Positions 30,890 through 39,144 of a stretch of DNA of 39,284 bases are shown piece after piece. The position numbers were made by a program, and so were the translations under genes. The notes under the pieces were generated by a model, which worked only from the letters and a program-made list of their open reading frames with translations, was not told the DNA's origin and searched no databases. The stretch is taken from contig CAWFFV010000059.1 of the NCBI GenBank assembly GCA_963814985.1, forward strand, positions 1 to 39,284, given 5' to 3'. Positions within the stretch are counted from its first letter, which is position 1, and every line of letters begins with the position of its first letter. The stretch is from CAWFFV01 sp963814985. Lineage in GTDB: Bacteria; Chloroflexota; Ktedonobacteria; Ktedonobacterales; Ktedonobacteraceae.

Positions 30890-30918
30890 AGTCTATCGAG
30901 TATGCAGACAAATGTCAA
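30890..30918 (-). promoter_or_regulatory. Sigma-A promoter of the valS leader
   Basis: On the minus strand TTGACA (30913-30918), 17 bases, then TAGACT (30890-30895). This places a start just upstream of stem I of the T-box, as expected. Confidence 0.75.
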
Positions 30919-30943
30919 GCCCTGGCCGCATTGGGCCAGGGCT
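30918..30943 (-). terminator. Hairpin after the MacB-like gene
   Basis: Perfect 10-bp stem (AGCCCTGGCC ... GGCCAGGGCT) with a 6-base loop, downstream of the MacB-like stop at 31046 and touching the -35 box of the valS promoter. There is no T run, so termination is probable from position only. Confidence 0.45.
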
Positions 30944-31045
30944 TGTAGGGGCGGGTTTACAAGTTCGTGTTTACATTAACGGAACAACAGGTATTGGCTT
31001 ACAAACCGCGCCCTTACGTCTGTAACCACGCATCGTTCCTTCTGC

Positions 31046-32425
31046 TTACTCCGTACGTAAAGCAATGATAGGATCGAGACGCGCTGCTCGCTGTGCCGGG
31101 TAGAAGCCAAAGACGACTCCGACGAGAGCAGCAAAACCAAATGCCAGTAGAACCGCCAGCGGGTCCAACGCAAATGGTCTGCTGGTCACTAAAGCACTGA
31201 TATATGCGCCAACACCGCCAATCAGGATACCCGCCAGACCACCTAGAGCGCTCAACATCAATGCTTCAATTAAAAATTGCAGCATGACATCGGTGGGATG
31301 GGCACCAATCGCGATGCGGATTCCGATCTCGCGCGTACGTTCGGTGACCGAGACAAGCATAATATTCATAATGCCAATCCCCCCAACCACCAACGAAACG
31401 GCAGCCACACTAATCAGCAGAATCGTAAGTGACTCTGAAGTTGCCTGCGCAGTCTGAAGTATCTGAGATTGGTTCTGAATAGTGAAATCGTCAGCCTGGG
31501 GATTACCAATATGATGAAGCTGCTCAAGCAACTGCTGAGTGGAATTTTGTACATCAGTCACATGCGCGTCACTATCTGCCAACACATCAATAGAACTTAC
31601 AAACTGACTACCCGTCAGACGCTGTTGTGCCGTACTGGCAGGCACATAAAGGATGTCATCGGGATCAGTAAACCCTCCATTAGCACCTTTCGCCGCCAGG
31701 ACACCAACAATAGTAAAAGGCTCATTGCGAATACGAATCTCCTGCCCAAGCGGGTCAACACCCTGCGTAGTAAACAGGTTGTCGGCAACCGTCTGCCCGA
31801 TTACGGCGACACTATTGTTGTTCTGCTCATCATCGCTGCTAAAGAAACTTCCTTCCTGCATCTGCCAGGCACCAACCTGCAAGAAATTGGGATAGACCCC
31901 CTGTATGCTCGTTGCCCAGTTCTGTCCCTGGAAAACGACTTGCCCACTTACTGACACAATTGGGCTTACGGCGCTGGCATGAGGAACCTGAGAGCCGATC
32001 GCATCGGCATCTGAGCGTGTTAGCGACTGTAATGATCCAGCACCCTGTCGTACGCCCCCAGTACTTGCGCTTGAGGATCTGATGACAAGCTCGTCCGGGT
32101 TCAAGCCGGAAAGGCGCTGATTAATCACAGCGGCATTACTTTCGCTGGTCGAGATCATTATAATGACGGCAGCCACACCAATGATAATCCCCAGCGAGGT
32201 GAGCAGGGAACGCATCTTTTTCGCACGCAGGGCCTGTATCGCACTCTTAGTACTTTGATAGACGGCTAACCGCCTGCGCTTGTTCTTGTCGTGCTCATTT
32301 CTCTTTATCTTAGGAGGCAGCAGAGGCCCTGCAGGTTTTTCAGATTTCACAGGTGCCTCAGGCAAAGCCTGCTGTCGGGTTGTTACAGATACCATCGACT
32401 GCTGCTCTGGTTTAGAAACATTCAT
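31046..32425 (-). CDS. MacB-like ABC transporter permease (FtsX family)
   Basis: 459 residues, intact. After a polar N-terminus of about 60 residues comes helix 1 (MRSLLTSLGIIIGVAAVIIM), a large extracytoplasmic MacB core domain (SLTRSDADAIGSQVPHASAV ... DDILYVPASTAQQRLTG), and three C-terminal helices with the FtsX pattern (VVGGIGIMNIMLVSVTERTR, EIGIRIAIGAHPTDV, ALGGLAGILIGGVGAYISAL). Its ATG overlaps the stop of the ATPase gene (32422-32425), so the two are translationally coupled. With the ATPase and the MacA-like protein it forms a mechanotransmitting exporter for peptides, lipids or drugs in the family. The substrate is unknown. There is no outer-membrane partner, in line with a monoderm cell. 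Confidence 0.92.
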   Translation of the reverse strand: MNVSKPEQQSMVSVTTRQQALPEAPVKSEKPAGPLLPPKIKRNEHDKNKRRRLAVYQSTKSAIQALRAKKMRSLLTSLGIIIGVAAVIIMISTSESNAAVINQRLSGLNPDELVIRSSSASTGGVRQGAGSLQSLTRSDADAIGSQVPHASAVSPIVSVSGQVVFQGQNWATSIQGVYPNFLQVGAWQMQEGSFFSSDDEQNNNSVAVIGQTVADNLFTTQGVDPLGQEIRIRNEPFTIVGVLAAKGANGGFTDPDDILYVPASTAQQRLTGSQFVSSIDVLADSDAHVTDVQNSTQQLLEQLHHIGNPQADDFTIQNQSQILQTAQATSESLTILLISVAAVSLVVGGIGIMNIMLVSVTERTREIGIRIAIGAHPTDVMLQFLIEALMLSALGGLAGILIGGVGAYISALVTSRPFALDPLAVLLAFGFAALVGVVFGFYPAQRAARLDPIIALRTE

Positions 32426-33210
32426 GGCAGCACTTCCTTTTCCTTTAACGCAGGCTGCTGCGAAATTTGCGCCTTCTCTGCACTAATTGGATCATGTCTG
32501 GTATCACTCAGGATACGCCCATCACGGAAAACGACCTTACGGCGACAATAATCGGCAATATCATGCTCGTGCGTAACAAGCACCACAGTCATACCACGCG
32601 CGTTTAGCCTTTGCAGGATGGTCATAATCTCAACGCTGGTGCGCGTATCCAGGTTGCCCGTTGGCTCATCTGCCAGGATCAAGGCAGGGTCATTGACTAA
32701 TGCTCGTGCAACCGCTACACGCTGTTGCTGACCCCCTGAAAGCTCCATAGGGCGATGCCCCATGCGTGAGCGCAACCCAACCAGGGTTAAGGCCCACTTT
32801 GCTCGCATTTCTTGCTCTTCCGCTGATACGCCTGCATACACCAGCGGCAACTGGACATTTTCAGTTGCCGTCATCCAGGATAGCAGGTTAAAGCTCTGGA
32901 AAACGAAGCCAAGCTTCTGGTTACGCACATCAGCCAGCTCGCCAACACTCATCTGACTCACCTGCACCCCATCAAGTAGATAGCTCCCACTCGTAGGCTG
33001 ATCCAGGCAGCCAAGAATGTTCATCAATGTTGATTTCCCAGAGCCAGATGGCCCCATGATGGCCACCATATCACCACGTGTGATAGTTAGATCAATTCCA
33101 CGTAGCGCGGGCACAACTGTACGACCCATGATGTAGTGTTTGCTCAACTGCTCCAGGCGAATAATCGTGGTCGTGTCGTGAGAATCACCTGGCTGGCTTT
33201 TGTACTCCAT
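32422..33210 (-). CDS. MacB/LolD-type ABC transporter ATP-binding protein
   Basis: 262 residues from ATG 33210 (MEYKSQPGDSHDTTT), chosen because GGAGG sits 9 bases upstream, inside the end of the MacA-like gene. Walker A GPSGSGKSTL, Q-loop FVFQSFNLL, signature LSGGQQQRVAVARAL, Walker B LILADEPTGNLD and H-loop VTHEHDIADYC are all present, with the spacing of the MacB/LolD (o228) subfamily. It powers the FtsX-type permease whose start overlaps its stop. Confidence 0.93.
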   Translation of the reverse strand: MEYKSQPGDSHDTTTIIRLEQLSKHYIMGRTVVPALRGIDLTITRGDMVAIMGPSGSGKSTLMNILGCLDQPTSGSYLLDGVQVSQMSVGELADVRNQKLGFVFQSFNLLSWMTATENVQLPLVYAGVSAEEQEMRAKWALTLVGLRSRMGHRPMELSGGQQQRVAVARALVNDPALILADEPTGNLDTRTSVEIMTILQRLNARGMTVVLVTHEHDIADYCRRKVVFRDGRILSDTRHDPISAEKAQISQQPALKEKEVLP

Positions 33211-33215
33211 CAAGT

Positions 33216-34845
33216 TTAGCCTCCAGCGCCAGCACCACGGCCAGCACCGCCACCAGCAATACCACCAAACCACCACCGCCACCAAATCCGCCAGCTCCAC
33301 CGCCAAATGCCACCGGCACCACGGCCAGCGCCAGTGCCAGTGCCAGTAGTTGTTGATGTACTGCCGCCGGTCTGACCTACAACCACCTGATCGCCAGGAT
33401 TTAAACCGGAAAGGACTTCAGTATACTGGCCGCTGCTTAAGCCTGTTGTGATGACCACAGGTACGAGTTTGCCATTCTGCAATTTCAGCACAACTCTGCT
33501 TTTACTCGATGTGGTACTTTGCCCCTGACCGCTCTGCCCTCCACCCAGGAGTGATCGGAGTGCAGTACGATCCACTAATCCCGCTTGCAACGCAATTGTG
33601 GGATAAGTAAGTGCAGCGCTAGGAATCAGCAATGTTCCAATACGCTGAGCGGTTGTAATACTGGCAGTTGCGGTCATTCCGGGATAGAGATGCTCGTTGT
33701 TGGTGATGGAGCTCTGATCTATCGTCAGCAAGACGGTATAGCTCACAACGTTAGACGATGCGACTCCAATTGTATCAATGGCAGAGACAGAAGCACGGAA
33801 CGTACTGCTGGTATAGGCAGCGACCGTAAACTGAGCTGGCTGGCCTTGCTGAACGCTTGCGATATCAGCTTCATTGACCAGAGCCTGAATAGTCAGTTTA
33901 CCAGTATCGGTCAGGACTATAAATCCTTGTGAAGCCGAACTGCCTGTGCTACCACCACTGCTACTGCCGCTACCACCACCGCTACCCACAGACTGACCAA
34001 CTGCACCATTAACAGCAGCGACGGTTGCATCTACCGGAGCAACCAGAATTCCCATCAGAATTTGCGGTATCCAGGTTATGCTGTGCGTCTTGAAGCTGGA
34101 GTTGAGATTTAGCGACGTTGTTCTGAGCAGAGGTTACCTGGGATTGTGAGGATGTAATCTGATTGTCAGCCGAAGCATTGCTGGAATTGATCTGGCTCTG
34201 TGCTTGAGCAAACTTAGCCTGAGCATCTTGCTGACAGTTTGCAGGAGGAGGAGGAGTTGTTTTAGCACAATTACTCAGATCTGTCTGCTCCTGATCCTTA
34301 GCCAGCGTGAGAGCCGCCGCATTCGATGTCTGTGTCCGGCCCAGACTTGACTGAGAGTTTCCCAGCGAATTTTCTGCTGAAGCCAGTGAATCCTGGGCAT
34401 CAGTTAAGCCAAGCTGTGCCTGGGTAACTGAATCTTGCAGAGCCGTAATATCAACATTGACTTTAGCAAGTACCTGGCCCTGCTTCACATGCTGCCCTGC
34501 CTGTACATCTATCTCGCGCACCTGACCCGTAGTGGCAAAGTTCATATTATACACAGCATTGGCAGTAACCGGGCCGGTCGCAGAAATCTTCACGCTGAGA
34601 TTACCCGTGTTTGCCGTTGCCTGCGTGAACTGTATAGGCGGAGGTTGCGTGAATTGCCAGTAAAGCACGCCACCACCCACCAGCAGCAACACCAGCACGA
34701 CTGATACAATGATTACCCAGCGCTGCCGACGTCGCCGCCTGGTTCGCAGAAGTGTGGCCTGCTGAGAATCCAGGGCAATTATATCCGTTTGAGTAACTTC
34801 TTCATCCAGCAATGGCTGAAGCAGTATTTCTGTTTCTTCTCGCAT
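33216..34845 (-). CDS. MacA/HlyD-like membrane-fusion (adaptor) protein, one frameshift
   Basis: About 542 residues. An N-terminal cytosolic tail is followed by one membrane helix (WVIIVSVVLVLLLVGGGVLY), a lipoyl half (GQVREIDVQAGQHVKQGQVL), and a long coiled-coil hairpin of about 130 residues rich in Ala, Gln and Ser (TQAQLGLTDAQDSLASAENS and on). The returning lipoyl half (ILVAPVDATVAAVNGAVGQS) and beta-barrel domains end in a Gly-rich tail. One extra G at 34051-34053 splits the frame exactly before ILVAPVDATV. The tail contains IWRWSWRIWWRWWF, which turns into plain Gly-rich sequence if read one base over, so two compensating indels are likely near 33260 and 33310. First of three coupled transporter genes; its end overlaps the ribosome site of the ATPase gene. 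Confidence 0.85.
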
Positions 34846-34859
34846 ATCTATGATTCCTG

Positions 34860-34876
34860 GTTAACGAAACGTTAAC
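34860..34876. promoter_or_regulatory. Perfect dyad in front of the MacA-like gene
   Basis: GTTAACG-AAA-CGTTAAC, 7-bp arms with a 3-base centre, 15 bases upstream of the MacA-like ATG and after the lipoprotein gene. Operator-like by symmetry and position; it could also be a small RNA hairpin that tunes translation. Confidence 0.4.
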
Positions 34877-34954
34877 TCTGCAATTCAATAGGGTACAACA
34901 CGCGAAGGTCTGTACCATATGCGTGTTGACCAGTAACAACCGAGGAGATTGCCA

Positions 34955-35722
34955 TTATCCAAGCTTTGTAGTAGAGAGTAAAATTGTTATCTGTTGAGCT
35001 GCAACTGTGCCTTGACTGTCAGCAGTCCCAACAACTGTGATCCCCATACCTGCCTTCAAATCGCTAGCAGCGGCAGTTTGCGATTGGAGAATCTGCGTAG
35101 TAGTGTTCAGTGTTACTGTGAAGTCGTCTCCGGTCGTAGATGATACTACCAGTGTGTTCCCGTTGAGCTGACCAACAGTACCAGCAATAGCACGAGCACC
35201 AGTGCTCCCGGCACCAGTGCTACCGGTACCATTACCGAAGGTGCCATTATTTCCGCCACGCCTCTGCGCAAAACAGGCAGGGTTTACTCCCCCCTGCTGT
35301 CCCTGGCCCCGACCGGCACCACTACCGAAGTTTCCATTGCCACCGAAACGCTGCCCAAGCATAATCTTTGTCGCGGTATAGGTGTTATCCTGGTTCTGCG
35401 TTACGGCAACCGTTACAAACGTCCCCGACGTTAGCACACTTGTTTTTGCTGTACTCTGGCGTATAAAGCGTGTAGTGCTTGTATAGCTTACTTTAATAGT
35501 TTTATTCTGCTGATTAGTCAAAAGCAATGTATTCCCACTGACACTCTGAAGTGTCCCGGTCGCACCGCGCGTTCGTATCGGAGGACAGGTAGCCGTAGGG
35601 GTTGCTGCCGAATTACTGGCAACAGAAGTAGAAGCAGCACCACATCCGACTGTAAGGAGTGCAACTACACACAAGAGAAAAAGGCCCAACGGCCTTAATA
35701 GTCGACCTGGATACATTGTCAT
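34955..35722 (-). CDS. DUF5666-like lipoprotein with two repeated domains
   Basis: 255 residues. A signal peptide ends in a lipobox (LLTVGC, Cys at about residue 27), so it is predicted to be a membrane-anchored surface lipoprotein. Two similar beta-rich units of about 65 residues (GATGTLQSVSGNTLLLTNQQ ... and AIAGTVGQLNGNTLVVSSTT ...) match the DUF5666 pattern of GTVxxLxGNTLxL...T..T. They are separated by a Gly/Asn/Gln-rich spacer (RFGGNGNFGSGAGRGQGQQG). Ribosome site AAGGAG precedes ATG ACA ATG, so either Met could start. It is the first gene of the minus-strand cluster with the MacAB-like transporter, 109 bases apart. Its role is unknown; perhaps an extracytoplasmic partner of the transporter. 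Confidence 0.75.
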   Translation of the reverse strand: MTMYPGRLLRPLGLFLLCVVALLTVGCGAASTSVASNSAATPTATCPPIRTRGATGTLQSVSGNTLLLTNQQNKTIKVSYTSTTRFIRQSTAKTSVLTSGTFVTVAVTQNQDNTYTATKIMLGQRFGGNGNFGSGAGRGQGQQGGVNPACFAQRRGGNNGTFGNGTGSTGAGSTGARAIAGTVGQLNGNTLVVSSTTGDDFTVTLNTTTQILQSQTAAASDLKAGMGITVVGTADSQGTVAAQQITILLSTTKLG

Positions 35723-36364
35723 AGAACTCCTTAATAAATTAGCCAGGACAATAGGAAACCAACCATAAAAGAGATCATCTCGTTCAAAATATCGTCTGCT
35801 TGATAAAGCAGGCAGAGATATGCTAAATCACGCCACTAAGCACTACAGTTTTTATCACTGACCTCGTACACTACTACTCTAACACAGATTTTTCAGGAAA
35901 ACTTAAAAGAATTGTAAAAAAATTGTATATTCAGAACTTAAAATAAAACGATGTTTCAATGCTGGTGAATTAATCATTCTTATTTCTGCCATTTACTCGG
36001 CTCTCCCGCGTCTTCTGTAAGACAAAAACACTCTTACATTACTAACGAACTCCGGAGAAGTTATTTCACGCATACTTTTCTTTACGTTGATCACTTTCTG
36101 TCATCACAAAAAAATTCCTGGTGAAGTTCTAAAAAACCACTGGTGAAGTCCTATATGGTACAGTATAGAAGGCAATAGGTTATAAACAGATGAGGATGTG
36201 GGCGCTTCCCCTGTACTAACCAAGCCTATCATCCTCTCCTATTGCACATACTGTGATACTCGTGAGCTAGAATAAACGCTTCTAAATACCATAATTATGC
36301 TACACACTAGTGCCACGAGTTCTGCCACGGCTATCTGACGATTCATGAAAGGGTAGAATCAATC
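35723..36364. other. AT-rich divergent intergenic region
   Basis: About 640 bases without a gene, between the lipoprotein (minus) and the secreted protein (plus). It has long A/T stretches and no clear sigma-A consensus pair. A 14-base direct repeat CTGGTGAAGT(T/C)CTA occurs at 36118-36131 and 36140-36153, 22 bases apart, followed by a TATAGAAGG stretch. Confidence 0.45.
36118..36153 (+). promoter_or_regulatory. Direct repeat with 22-nt period upstream of the secreted protein
   Basis: Two copies of CTGGTGAAGTTCTA/CTGGTGAAGTCCTA on the same face of the helix, about 212 bases before the start of the 36365 gene. Tandem sites of this spacing are typical for dimeric response regulators. Inference only. 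Confidence 0.35.
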
Positions 36365-37492
36365 TTGTACACAAAAAAGAATCTCATCAAAATTCTCACT
36401 TCCCTTAGTGCTGTCGCATTAATAGCGCTCACGATTATTCTGGCTCACCCCAGCGCTCGGGCACAGTTTTCTTCTGTATCTGGCGATGGCATTGGCACTC
36501 CCAGAGATGTGACCCATCTGGCACATACTTCTGAGGTACAGATGCAGAGTGCTCTCGCTGCCAGTGCGGGTAAAGTTTCCACTATCCCTACCTGGAGTTC
36601 CTCATTCAGTGTCAATGGTACGAGCTATCCGTATACCATGGTTGGTACAAATCCAACAGCTGGTTCAGCCACCACCAAGGTTCCTACGGAAATCATTCCT
36701 CTCAAACTGACTTTTTCCACTGGTGTCACACTCGATGGCACTCAAAAAGTTGCGTCGACTAAATCCTCCCCACTCTTCCAGAAAGCACAATTCATCAGCG
36801 GCAAAACACAGTACGGTGATGCCATGCAGCGTGCCGAGTTCTGGAACAGTGTCTCGACAACCAGTCCAAAATACCATGTGTTGTTAGGACAACCAAAAGT
36901 ACTAAAAGCTGCAACAATTACGGTTCCTGCACAGTCGGGCCAGGTAATCACCGGCAAAAACACAGGAGCACAAATCGGTGAGATCGACATCAACTGGTTC
37001 GATGCTCAGTTGCAAAATCTTATTACCTCACGGCACATTTCCGCAAAAACATTGCCGATTTTCCTGAGCTACAACACATTCCTTTACGACACTACTCCCA
37101 GCAACTGCTGCATTCTGGGTTATCACAATGCAGTCCAGACTGCTACGGCCATTCAGACCTACATCTACTCTGCCTACAGTGATCCAGGAATCTTTGGCAC
37201 GACACCAATTGAAGATGTTCATGCCCTTAGCCATGAGGTCGCAGAGTGGCTGAACGATCCGTTCACCAACAACGCTGCACCCAATTGGAGCGTACCGTCC
37301 GAGCCACAGTACGGGTGCAATGGTGATCTTGAGGTAGGTGATCCTCTGGTTGGCATCGCGCTCACCGTCAACGGCTACCATCCTCAGGATATGACTTTCT
37401 TCTCCTGGTTTGCACGTCAGGCCCCATCGATAGGTATTCACGGTCAGTATACCTACCTGGGAACATTCACCACATTCTCCCCATCCTGCTAG
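36365..37492 (+). CDS. Secreted HEVAEW-motif protein, possible metallohydrolase
   Basis: 375 residues, intact. It starts at TTG 36365 (no ATG nearby; GAAAGGG lies about 13 bases upstream). A signal peptide with a Lys-rich start and hydrophobic core (ILTSLSAVALIALTIILAHP) ends at a predicted SARA cleavage site. The mature protein has IPTWSSSFSVNGTSYPYTMV, QRAEFWNSVSTTSPKYHVLL, a Cys pair (SNCCILGYHN), and LSHEVAEWLNDPFTNNAAP with H290, E291 and E294, zincin-like but not a standard HExxH. It ends with FFSWFARQAP and a C-terminal Cys. A broken paralogue lies at 17463-18650. No named family is certain; exported enzyme is the best guess. Confidence 0.7.
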   Translation: MYTKKNLIKILTSLSAVALIALTIILAHPSARAQFSSVSGDGIGTPRDVTHLAHTSEVQMQSALAASAGKVSTIPTWSSSFSVNGTSYPYTMVGTNPTAGSATTKVPTEIIPLKLTFSTGVTLDGTQKVASTKSSPLFQKAQFISGKTQYGDAMQRAEFWNSVSTTSPKYHVLLGQPKVLKAATITVPAQSGQVITGKNTGAQIGEIDINWFDAQLQNLITSRHISAKTLPIFLSYNTFLYDTTPSNCCILGYHNAVQTATAIQTYIYSAYSDPGIFGTTPIEDVHALSHEVAEWLNDPFTNNAAPNWSVPSEPQYGCNGDLEVGDPLVGIALTVNGYHPQDMTFFSWFARQAPSIGIHGQYTYLGTFTTFSPSC

Positions 37493-37526
37493 TACACACA
37501 CTGGGATAGGAAGAAAAACTAATCAA

Positions 37527-37566
37527 CACCCAGGAGTGATGTAGAACCTTACATCACTCCTGGGTG
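37527..37566. terminator. Bidirectional terminator
   Basis: Perfect 17-bp stem (37527-37543 with 37550-37566, 6-base loop) followed by TTTG on the plus strand, 34 bases after the stop of the secreted protein and on the 3' side of the convergent TauE gene. A classic shared terminator. Confidence 0.75.
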
Positions 37567-37569
37567 TTT

Positions 37570-37603
37570 GTAACTACTCAGGTCCCTTTTTCCTGATTCC
37601 TCA
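37570..37603. repeat. Inverted repeat end, left copy
   Basis: 34 bases (GTAACTACTCAGGTCCC ... GATTCCTCA) that match the inverse of 39252-39284 with three differences. Its last three bases are the stop codon of the TauE gene. Related to the left end of the element at 30265. Confidence 0.7.
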
Positions 37604-38941
37604 GAACGTACCCACATTCAACCCATGTAATATCATCTCAAGCGCCGCCACCAGAATCACTGGTATAAAGATAATACGAAGTAGTCTGTTGCTCATATGA
37701 GGAAGCAGACGTGTTCCAATAAGTGCACCGAGCAGAATTCCCAGTGCAACAGGAGTGGCTACTAATGGAGGAATGTCGCCACGCGAGAAGTAGATGCCTG
37801 CGCTGGCCGCCGCCGTCACTCCAATCATAAAGTTACTTGTGGCAGTGGACACTTTGAGCGGAAGCCGCATCATGGTATCCATGGCCACAACCTTAAACGT
37901 TCCGCTACCAATACCAAGCAGTCCTGAAATGACTCCAGCAACGTACATCATTGCCAGACCAGATGGGGTATGCGTCACCTGATAGGCTACTTCTCGTCCA
38001 AGATGATGGTCAGGATAGGAGCTTGCCAGACCCAGCGTGTTCGCCCACCGATCATTCTTCACTCCTCTGGGCAATTCTTCTCTCATCTTGAAGATAAGTG
38101 GTGCCACAGAAATCAGGAGAATCATACCGAAGACGACTCCTAACAGATCAGGTGCAAGCATCCCCGCCAGGAACGCTCCGCTAATAGCCCCTACTGTGGT
38201 TGCCAGTTCCAGAAACATGCCCACACGCACGTTTGTCAGATGATCACGCACATAGGCAGCAGCGGCTCCGCTTGAGGTTGCAATTACCGAGATAATGCTC
38301 GCACCAATGGCAAAAGTAATGGGCAATCCGAAGACCAGAGTGAGTAGTGGGACAATGAGCACACCGCCTCCAAGTCCAACCAGTGAGCCAAGTACACCCG
38401 CAAAGATTGATCCCATAAAAATGAGCAGGACCACATTCAGAGAAAAGCTAAAGTGTAGCATGCCTGTGTGGGAAGAATACGTGGGATTCCTGTCTCCCAA
38501 AAACAGGCTGAACAGGAGCAAAGCCAGCACAATCAGCGTGATACCCACATACTTCCGATCCCGCTCAAAAGCAAAGACAAGAATAGATACCGCAACTCGT
38601 ATAACTGGCGTGGCAATCAGCAATAAGAGTCCAATGGTAATCACCGCTTGCGGGCGTAGTATCAGCAACTCTGCCCAGACCTGACTCAACGTTTGTGGAA
38701 AGGCCAGCACCCTCTGAGGAGAAAAACCTCCTGGTCGCAATGGTAGCAGAGCCACCCCAAACAGAATGACTACTGCACTGAGTAGTACACCGCACTGTAG
38801 AATCCATCCGATACTGTCAGCCATCACCAGATGAGGATGCATGTGCGCTTTTTTCGGCGCTGGCTCACGACTCTCCTCTGGCGATAGATTGTGTGGCGCA
38901 ACAATAAGTGAGTGGTGAATTTGATCGTTGTCCTTTGTCAT
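37601..38941 (-). CDS. DUF1634-TauE/SafE fusion membrane transporter
   Basis: 446 residues, intact. After a polar N-terminus of about 35 residues come three helices of DUF1634 type (DSIGWILQCGVLLSAVVILF, PQAVITIGLLLLIATPVIRV, YVGITLIVLALLLFSLFLG). From about residue 165 it is a TauE/SafE permease with the two inverted Gly-rich half repeats (GSIFAGVLGSLVGLGGGVLI and MYVAGVISGLLGIGSGTFKV) and ends with LRIIFIPVILVAALEMIL. TauE/SafE proteins export sulfite, sulfoacetate or related organosulfur anions. DUF1634 usually is a separate neighbour gene; here it is fused. Convergent with the secreted protein gene; the substrate cannot be read. Confidence 0.9.
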   Translation of the reverse strand: MTKDNDQIHHSLIVAPHNLSPEESREPAPKKAHMHPHLVMADSIGWILQCGVLLSAVVILFGVALLPLRPGGFSPQRVLAFPQTLSQVWAELLILRPQAVITIGLLLLIATPVIRVAVSILVFAFERDRKYVGITLIVLALLLFSLFLGDRNPTYSSHTGMLHFSFSLNVVLLIFMGSIFAGVLGSLVGLGGGVLIVPLLTLVFGLPITFAIGASIISVIATSSGAAAAYVRDHLTNVRVGMFLELATTVGAISGAFLAGMLAPDLLGVVFGMILLISVAPLIFKMREELPRGVKNDRWANTLGLASSYPDHHLGREVAYQVTHTPSGLAMMYVAGVISGLLGIGSGTFKVVAMDTMMRLPLKVSTATSNFMIGVTAAASAGIYFSRGDIPPLVATPVALGILLGALIGTRLLPHMSNRLLRIIFIPVILVAALEMILHGLNVGTF

Positions 38942-39005
38942 ACCCTGGTTCCCTCTGGGAAAATGGATACATCTTCCCTATGAAGTCTGACATTCGCCTC
39001 TCACC

Positions 39006-39035
39006 ATTGTAGTGCATTATGATCTATTATTCCAA
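39006..39035 (-). promoter_or_regulatory. Candidate promoter of the TauE fusion gene
   Basis: On the minus strand TTGGAA (39030-39035), 18 bases, TACAAT (39006-39011), about 65 bases before the ATG at 38941. Confidence 0.4.
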
Positions 39036-39070
39036 TATATAAATATTATCTAATAGATAACAAACATGAA

Positions 39071-39144
39071 TGAATAATGGAATATCATGAGGTAATCATA
39101 GAACTTTTAAAAGTTCTATATTACGCATGATATTCCATTATTCA
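39071..39144. repeat. 74-base near-perfect palindrome
   Basis: Outer arms 39071-39089 and 39126-39144 are perfect complements (19 bp). The inside holds GTAAT/ATTAC and ATAGAACTTTT/AAAAGTTCTAT, so nearly the whole stretch folds into one hairpin with a single bulge. AT-rich, unlike the GC-rich elements next to it. Confidence 0.8.

Noticed and set aside
30666..31025. 119-codon plus-strand frame over the T-box
   Set aside because: The region is explained by the promoter and T-box leader on the other strand.
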